Of a DNA stretch of 64,000 nt, positions 59,206-64,000 are shown piece after piece. A model generated the notes under the pieces. That model was not told where the DNA came from, did no database searches, and worked only from the letters and a program-made list of their open reading frames with translations. The DNA comes from CAVUCH01 sp963739995 (GTDB lineage: Bacteria; Acidobacteriota; Vicinamibacteria; Vicinamibacterales; JAENWD01), in the NCBI GenBank assembly GCA_963739995.1, contig CAVUCH010000004.1, forward strand, positions 310,001-374,000. The letters run 5' to 3'. The stretch's first letter is position 1; each line of letters opens with the position of its first letter. Made by a program: the position numbers and the translations under genes.

Positions 59206-60306
59206 TCAGCCCCCCACCCTTCGCTCGGGCCGCGGTGGCGCAGGCCGGAATGCCTCCTGCAGCACGGACCGTACATCTCCGGCGGCCGTGCGCAGGCACT
59301 CACCCACCACTCGCGACAAGACCTCAGGATCCCCGACGACTCGCGCGTTGACGAGCAGTTGATGCCGCGCGTCTGGTGCCGCATCCAGCGCACCCTCCAG
59401 CACTGGCGCGCGCCCATCGCCGCAGAGGCTGACCCGCACGTACCCGGAGCCGGCCTGATCGAGCACCTTCACGTGCGCGATGGCGAGTCCGGCGCCGGCG
59501 AGGTCGGCGTCGAGGCGATCGGCCAGAGCGCCTGCGAGGAGCGCCGGCGGCACCGGCGTCTGCAGATCCAGCTGCGCATGCCAGTTGAGCCATGCGAGCG
59601 CCGCTTCCGCAGCCGCGTACCGCGTGTAGTCCAGCGTCAGGAGCGGCAACGTCCCTGCTTCGACACGGCACCCGAGCACATGATCGAGCCACGCGTCCAC
59701 GCCGACCCCCGTGCGGGCGCTCAAGGGCAGGGCTACGACGCCTTCGAGTGCGGGCAGCTCGATCCGTTCGTCCGCTTTCGTCGCACAGACGATGTCCGCT
59801 TCCGCGAGCTGCTGGCGGAAGATGTACGCCAGGTTCGGATCGGCGTCGGGACGGGTCAGGGCGTGCGCGCGCACCGGATCCACCAGCACCGTGAGCGGCG
59901 CGATGCGGAAGCGCCAGGGCTCGTCGCGAAGCAGGGGACGCAGAACCGTCGCGGCCAGATCGGTGCAGCTGCCGACCGGCTCCGCAAAGACGATGTCGGG
60001 GTGGACGCGATCGAGCGCGTCGGCCGCGCGGAGGAAATCGGTGAGCCGGCAGCAGAAGCAGCCGCCGCTCACCTCGCCGGCCGCCACGCCGGCCGCATGC
60101 GCGAGTGCCGTGTCGACGAGCCCGCGTCCATGGTCGTTCGTGATCACGGCCGGACGGAGTCCGCGTGCCGTGACACGCCGGGCGCCCTCCAGGATGAGCG
60201 ACGTCTTCCCGGAGCCCAGCATCCCGCCCACGATGGCCAGCACGGACGCCATGCGGCGTTTGCCGCGACCGCCGGTCGCATCCGCCGAAACCCGCCGTCC
60301 GCTCAC
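59206..60306 (-). CDS. CobW/COG0523-like P-loop GTPase
   Basis: A 366-residue protein of the G3E family, whose members deliver metals to enzymes or cofactors. The P-loop GGMLGSGKTS and the metal-binding GGCFCCRL (GGCxCC) are both intact, with ITNDHG and a TKAD base-recognition motif also visible. The C-terminal half (about 230-366) is less conserved. A GTG start overlaps the glycosidase stop (GTGA); the ATG of MASVLAIVGG at 60252 is an alternative that drops 18 basic residues. Coupling to a GH116 gene is unusual. GH116 enzymes are not known to need a metal chaperone, so the metal and client are open. Confidence 0.88.
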   Translation of the reverse strand: MSGRRVSADATGGRGKRRMASVLAIVGGMLGSGKTSLILEGARRVTARGLRPAVITNDHGRGLVDTALAHAAGVAAGEVSGGCFCCRLTDFLRAADALDRVHPDIVFAEPVGSCTDLAATVLRPLLRDEPWRFRIAPLTVLVDPVRAHALTRPDADPNLAYIFRQQLAEADIVCATKADERIELPALEGVVALPLSARTGVGVDAWLDHVLGCRVEAGTLPLLTLDYTRYAAAEAALAWLNWHAQLDLQTPVPPALLAGALADRLDADLAGAGLAIAHVKVLDQAGSGYVRVSLCGDGRAPVLEGALDAAPDARHQLLVNARVVGDPEVLSRVVGECLRTAAGDVRSVLQEAFRPAPPRPERRVGG

Positions 60307-63029
60307 GAGACGACGAGCTCCTGACCTTCGGCGATCGGAACCGCATCCCGCAGCGTCACGCGGCGGACCGTGCCGTGCTGTTCTTCGGTGTACGGCAGCA
60401 CACGGTCCTCGAGATGCACCCTGGTGATCGGGGCCCCGCGGCCCGCACCCGGGATCACGAGGACGCCGCAGGGCAGGGATCCCGACAGCACGCGGATGCG
60501 CAGAGGTCTGCCGCCCTCGCCGAAGGAGAACGTGCCCCACCCCGTGCCAGTGGACCAGAAGCAGCGGAATCCGGCAGCCGCGAGCCGCGGCAGCACCGTG
60601 ACCTCATGCGTGCGGCCATGGTAACGGAAGCCGCTGATTGCCAGCAGGGCCGACCAGGAGGCCATCGCCCGCGCATAGTGCGAGCCGCATTCGGCCTCGT
60701 CCCACGGGTTCCGCCGTTCGCCGTCGTATCGCGCGCGGATGTTGGTGATGCACTCCACGCCCTCACGCACCATCCCCGCGAAGATCATGTGGCTGGCGGC
60801 CGTGTACTCGAGGCCGGTGAACGCCTCGGCGTAGTACGGAAACGGCACCTCGGGCCGTTGTCCGCCGGCGTAGGCGGCGACGACGAGGGCCCCTTCATCG
60901 TTCAGCACGAACGTCCGCTGCACGCTCGCGTGCTCGAACAGGTCGCGCTTGTAGTTGTACCGGTAGATGCTTTCGAGGGTCGTCCGGCAATGGGCCGGGT
61001 CAACGAGGGGACCGAGCCCCGCGACGTCGGCCTGGTACTGGCCAACGAGCTGATCCACAAGGCAACCGGCGCCCATCTGATACTCGGGATGCTCGGTGTC
61101 ATCGGACCCCATGGTGTTCAACAGCGCGTCGGGGATGCTCGCGCGAGTCCTGCCGATGACGCGCTGGACGTAGTACTCCCCGTTGAACAGGTTCGCATCG
61201 ATCCACGTGCGCCCCGACTCGAACAGCCGCCGCGCCTCGCTTGCCGCCGCCGGATCGTTCATCGCGCGCGCCATCTCCTCCACCGCGCGCAGCGCGCCGA
61301 GATAGTAGATGCCGCACAACGGATTGGGACCATAGAACTCGATGTCGTACGTGTTGTGCTGAGTGCCCTCCAGCACGCCGTCGCGGTCGGCATCCCACCC
61401 GTTCGGAATCCAGGCAAACGCAATGGCGCGCTTCACCTTCGGCCAGAGATCGCTCAGCCAGACATCGTCTCCTGACAGCCGCCAATCCAGATACACCTTC
61501 ATGATCTGGCCCATCTGGCCGTCGGCGGCCGCGGTCGGGAAGCGGTCCGCGCCGTCCGGCAGCAGCTGCCGGAACCGCATGCCGCCCTCGGCATCCATTG
61601 AATGACCGAACGCCGCCCGACGCAGCGAACGGGCCAGCTCGGGGAAGATGTGGTCGGTGGCAGGCTCGTAGTTCCAGACGTGCGTGCAGTTGCCGAAACA
61701 GCAGCCGCTCGTATCGGCGCACCCTTCGAACCCGTGAAACTCACCGTCGGCGGTTCGGAAGCAGGTTGGTGTGACGAGCGTCGACAGGTTTGCGGACGCA
61801 GCATCCCTGATGGCGGCCGGGATCGTGCTCTCTCGCATCGCGGTCGCAAAGAGTCGGGTGCGCCGTTCGAGATCCTCCAGATGCGTGGCGGCGTATTGCG
61901 CGGCGGCCCACGCATCCGTGAACCGCGTGCAGTAATGATTGCCAATGCGCGCGCCTCCCTCGCCGTCCGCCGCATCCCACCCGCATCGATCCGGCGTACG
62001 GTTCGGGAAGTGCCAGCTCAGAACGAATGTGTAGTCGGCGCTCGCACCCGGCGCCAGCGTCCGCTGGAGACAGACCGCGCCCACGGGACCAGGCTCGGCT
62101 GACTCGGGACCCAGCGCGCCGTCGGCCGAAAAGTCGTCCCAGAAGCGCAGCGCGCTCGTCCACCACCGCGCGCGCGGCCATCCGCGCAGCAGTGTGACCT
62201 GGCCCTCTCCTGCGCCGAGCACCCACAGGCCGAGCGTTCCGACGAACGGGTGGTCCTCGTACAGCGAGGGGTTGTGCATCAGCAGACCCTGCACCTCTTC
62301 AGCCCTGCGTGGCTCGTTGATGCGGGGATCGGGCCGGAACCACGGCTCCGACACGGTCAACAACGGGTTCTCGATCGAGTACGCAATCGACACGGCCGCC
62401 GGCGTGCCCTGAGGGTTCGAAACCCGATACCGCATGATCGCAACGGGCAATCCTGAGGCATCCGCGTCGTGCGGAATGAACGGGCTGAACGCTTCGAGGG
62501 TGACGCGGACCGGGAGGCGACGGTCGCGGAAGGCGACCTGGGCGAGCGGGAATTCGCCCGTGAACCGTGCCGACTCGAGTCGCTGCAGCCCGGGAGCACT
62601 TCGCGACCCGAGGCCGAACGGTCCTTGATACGGCGGCTGCAGGCGGCCTTCGAGGACGCTCACGAACGGCGGGCGCGCGCCGCGGTCCACCCGAATGGCC
62701 GGGAACGCGTACCCGGGAGCGTTACCACGATCGGGCCGATTGAAGATCTGCCAGTCACGCAGCTGGCCGCGGCCCCCGAGCCCAATCGAGCCGGCGCCGA
62801 CACCGCCGAGCGGAAACGAAATCTGCGACAGGTGCGCGCCGGTGAACACACGGGGGTAGGCCACACGGGCGCGCGGCGGCGCGGCACTGGGCGGCGCGGC
62901 ACCGGCCGACCCGCCACCCGCCACTGGCTGGCCCCCGTCCGCGTGGGTCGGCCCGGGTACGGTTGCGGCGGCGGCGGCCGCAAGGGAGCCCTTGAGAAAC
63001 GCACGCCGGCCGTGCGGTTTCGACGACAT
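60303..63029 (-). CDS. GH116 (GBA2-like) beta-glycosidase, Tat-exported
   Basis: A 908-residue exported enzyme. A Tat signal (GRRAFLKGSLAAAAAAT) and a low-complexity linker lead into an N-terminal beta domain (about 60-400; ISFPLGGVGAGSIGLGGRGQ, LRDWQIFNRP) and a catalytic (alpha/alpha)6 barrel (about 430-830). The likely nucleophile Glu is in DGVLEGTQHNTYDIEFYGPN and the acid Asp in NPWDEAECGSHYARAMASW, as in TxGH116. Known activities include beta-glucosidase and beta-xylosidase on glucosylceramide-like or plant glycosides. Length is normal. It is the first gene of a two-gene unit with the CobW-like GTPase. Confidence 0.92.
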   Translation of the reverse strand: MSSKPHGRRAFLKGSLAAAAAATVPGPTHADGGQPVAGGGSAGAAPPSAAPPRARVAYPRVFTGAHLSQISFPLGGVGAGSIGLGGRGQLRDWQIFNRPDRGNAPGYAFPAIRVDRGARPPFVSVLEGRLQPPYQGPFGLGSRSAPGLQRLESARFTGEFPLAQVAFRDRRLPVRVTLEAFSPFIPHDADASGLPVAIMRYRVSNPQGTPAAVSIAYSIENPLLTVSEPWFRPDPRINEPRRAEEVQGLLMHNPSLYEDHPFVGTLGLWVLGAGEGQVTLLRGWPRARWWTSALRFWDDFSADGALGPESAEPGPVGAVCLQRTLAPGASADYTFVLSWHFPNRTPDRCGWDAADGEGGARIGNHYCTRFTDAWAAAQYAATHLEDLERRTRLFATAMRESTIPAAIRDAASANLSTLVTPTCFRTADGEFHGFEGCADTSGCCFGNCTHVWNYEPATDHIFPELARSLRRAAFGHSMDAEGGMRFRQLLPDGADRFPTAAADGQMGQIMKVYLDWRLSGDDVWLSDLWPKVKRAIAFAWIPNGWDADRDGVLEGTQHNTYDIEFYGPNPLCGIYYLGALRAVEEMARAMNDPAAASEARRLFESGRTWIDANLFNGEYYVQRVIGRTRASIPDALLNTMGSDDTEHPEYQMGAGCLVDQLVGQYQADVAGLGPLVDPAHCRTTLESIYRYNYKRDLFEHASVQRTFVLNDEGALVVAAYAGGQRPEVPFPYYAEAFTGLEYTAASHMIFAGMVREGVECITNIRARYDGERRNPWDEAECGSHYARAMASWSALLAISGFRYHGRTHEVTVLPRLAAAGFRCFWSTGTGWGTFSFGEGGRPLRIRVLSGSLPCGVLVIPGAGRGAPITRVHLEDRVLPYTEEQHGTVRRVTLRDAVPIAEGQELVVS

Positions 63030-63209
63030 GGTGCGGGAGTATAGACCGGTCGCGCATGTAACGGGAGTGTCAGGTGTTCATCTGCGGGCTGAAGCCCTGC
63101 ACGGCATGCCGTCGAATCAACGCGGAACACTCCGGCATTCGGGCAGCTCGTCCTCCGGACGCGCCCCTGCGATCGGCTGAGGCATGCACGTTGCACTCAG
63201 CGCTTCGTC

Positions 63210-64000
63210 GTGAAGGTGCTCCTGATCGTCATCGATGGTGCCGCCCCGCGCGTAGTCGGCCCGGCGGTTCAGACGGGCCGTCTGCCCAACCTGAAGCGGG
63301 TGGCCGACGCCGGCACCATGCATGCGGGAGCGGTCACGATCTTCCCGTCGATTACACCCGCCGCGACAACCTCGATCGTCACCGGTGCGTACCCCGCGGA
63401 ACATGGGATCGGCGGAGCCTCCTGGTTCGACGAGAGCCGGCGTGAAGTGGCCTACTACGGCGACGACTTCTGGGTCATCGTCCGTAAGGGTTTTGGTGCC
63501 TTCCTCCGTGACTTCCTGCTCCACCTGAACGGCGATCGCCTCACGGCACCGACCCTCTTTCAGCTGATCGAATCTGCCGGATTGAAGGCCGCCTGCATCA
63601 ACTACCTCGTATACCGCGGCAACGTCGCCCACAAGGTGAACGTGCCATGGCTGATGGCGCTGCTGCCTGGCGTGCCGCTCACCGAAACCGTCCACGGCCC
63701 GTCGCTGCTCTGCCTGGGTGATTTCGTCAGGCCATGCACCTCCCGGGGCCGCAAGGTGCAGGATCGCGGCGGGTTGCTCCACCGCTTCGGGATGGACGAC
63801 GCATCTACGGCGGCCTTGCTGTGCGAACTCGCGACCGAAGGCGAACTGCCTGCCTTCACGCTCGCGTATTTCGCCGACAACGACTACCGCAGCCATGAAG
63901 TCGGTCCTCACGCGGCATTGCCAGTCATCGACCGGGTGGACCAGGCGCTCGGAGAGCTGTTCGATGCCGCCGGCGGCTTCGAGCGGTTCATCCGCGACAC
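63210..64000 (+). CDS. Alkaline-phosphatase-superfamily phosphodiesterase, N-terminal part
   Basis: An open frame of 263 codons runs off the right edge. It starts at a GTG (MKVLLIVIDGAAPRVVGPAV). Motifs of the type I phosphodiesterase/nucleotide pyrophosphatase branch: metal Asp in VIDGAAP, the nucleophile Thr in PSITPAATTSIVTGAYPAEH, and a second metal pair in YFADNDYRSHEVGPH (Asp and His). No signal peptide is seen at the chosen start. The catalytic fold is incomplete here because the last motifs lie beyond the window. Substrate could be a nucleotide, phospholipid headgroup or other phosphodiester. Confidence 0.85.
   Translation, partial: MKVLLIVIDGAAPRVVGPAVQTGRLPNLKRVADAGTMHAGAVTIFPSITPAATTSIVTGAYPAEHGIGGASWFDESRREVAYYGDDFWVIVRKGFGAFLRDFLLHLNGDRLTAPTLFQLIESAGLKAACINYLVYRGNVAHKVNVPWLMALLPGVPLTETVHGPSLLCLGDFVRPCTSRGRKVQDRGGLLHRFGMDDASTAALLCELATEGELPAFTLAYFADNDYRSHEVGPHAALPVIDRVDQALGELFDAAGGFERFIRD

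Overview
The window is GC-rich (roughly two-thirds G+C by eye), densely coded chromosomal DNA. Gene content (outer-membrane beta-barrels, a TonB receptor, a lipoprotein, PQQ and cytochrome c enzymes, many Ser/Thr kinases and FHA proteins, Tat-exported glycosidases) indicates a Gram-negative soil-type bacterium. Acidobacteriota, probably Vicinamibacteria, is my best guess. That is inference from gene style and intergenic repeats; no rRNA is present to settle it. I see no prophage, insertion sequence or CRISPR array.

Layout. 1-3555: two ABC exporter halves with complementary catalytic-site degeneracy. 3698-9920: an outer-membrane protein, a GT-C type membrane glycosyltransferase behind a truncated membrane-protein fragment, and a Slt-type lytic transglycosylase. 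10257-10684: a tmRNA gene with a near-consensus promoter. 10800-15168: LOG hydrolase, cell-wall amidase, GerMN protein, RNase PH and XTP/dITP pyrophosphatase. 15353-18841: two small conserved proteins, a YihY-type membrane protein and an APC permease. 19082-23783: a hybrid sensor kinase divergent from a receiver-ATPase protein, then a thioredoxin-fold protein. 23920-27145: an AraC remnant, tRNA-Pro(UGG), a GH51 arabinofuranosidase, a HlyD-like remnant and two small unknown proteins. 27235-30372: a TonB siderophore receptor with a Fur-like palindrome, and a cupredoxin.

The most striking region is 30531-40019. A six-gene minus-strand operon encodes, in order of transcription, an FHA protein, a 33-residue membrane microprotein, a PP2C phosphatase carrying an extracytoplasmic beta-helix, a membrane Ser/Thr kinase with a HAD (not HRD) catalytic loop, a single polypeptide fusing a SEDS glycosyltransferase to a class B penicillin-binding protein, and a FhaA-like DUF3662-FHA protein. 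All junctions overlap or abut. A divergent gene encodes a winged-helix-FHA regulator. The set parallels the actinobacterial fhaA-fhaB-pstP-rodA-pbpA-pknA/B locus, suggesting phosphorylation-controlled peptidoglycan synthesis in a Gram-negative lineage.

Downstream, 40536-48537 holds a kinase-AAA-repeat protein, a catalase-like domain fused to a RoxA-like di-heme cytochrome c, and a DUF2235 hydrolase. 48644-52441 is a periplasmic oxidation module (di-heme cytochrome c, PQQ dehydrogenase, beta-propeller lipoprotein). 52567-58665 holds a LigD-type polymerase, a separate ATP-dependent DNA ligase and an ABC exporter pair. 58783-64000 holds a VOC protein, a CobW-like GTPase coupled to a GH116 glycosidase, and the start of an alkaline-phosphatase-superfamily protein that runs off the window. 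Several intergenic repeat families recur, and two genes (rdgB and the catalase-cytochrome fusion) have C-terminal tails encoded by such repeats.
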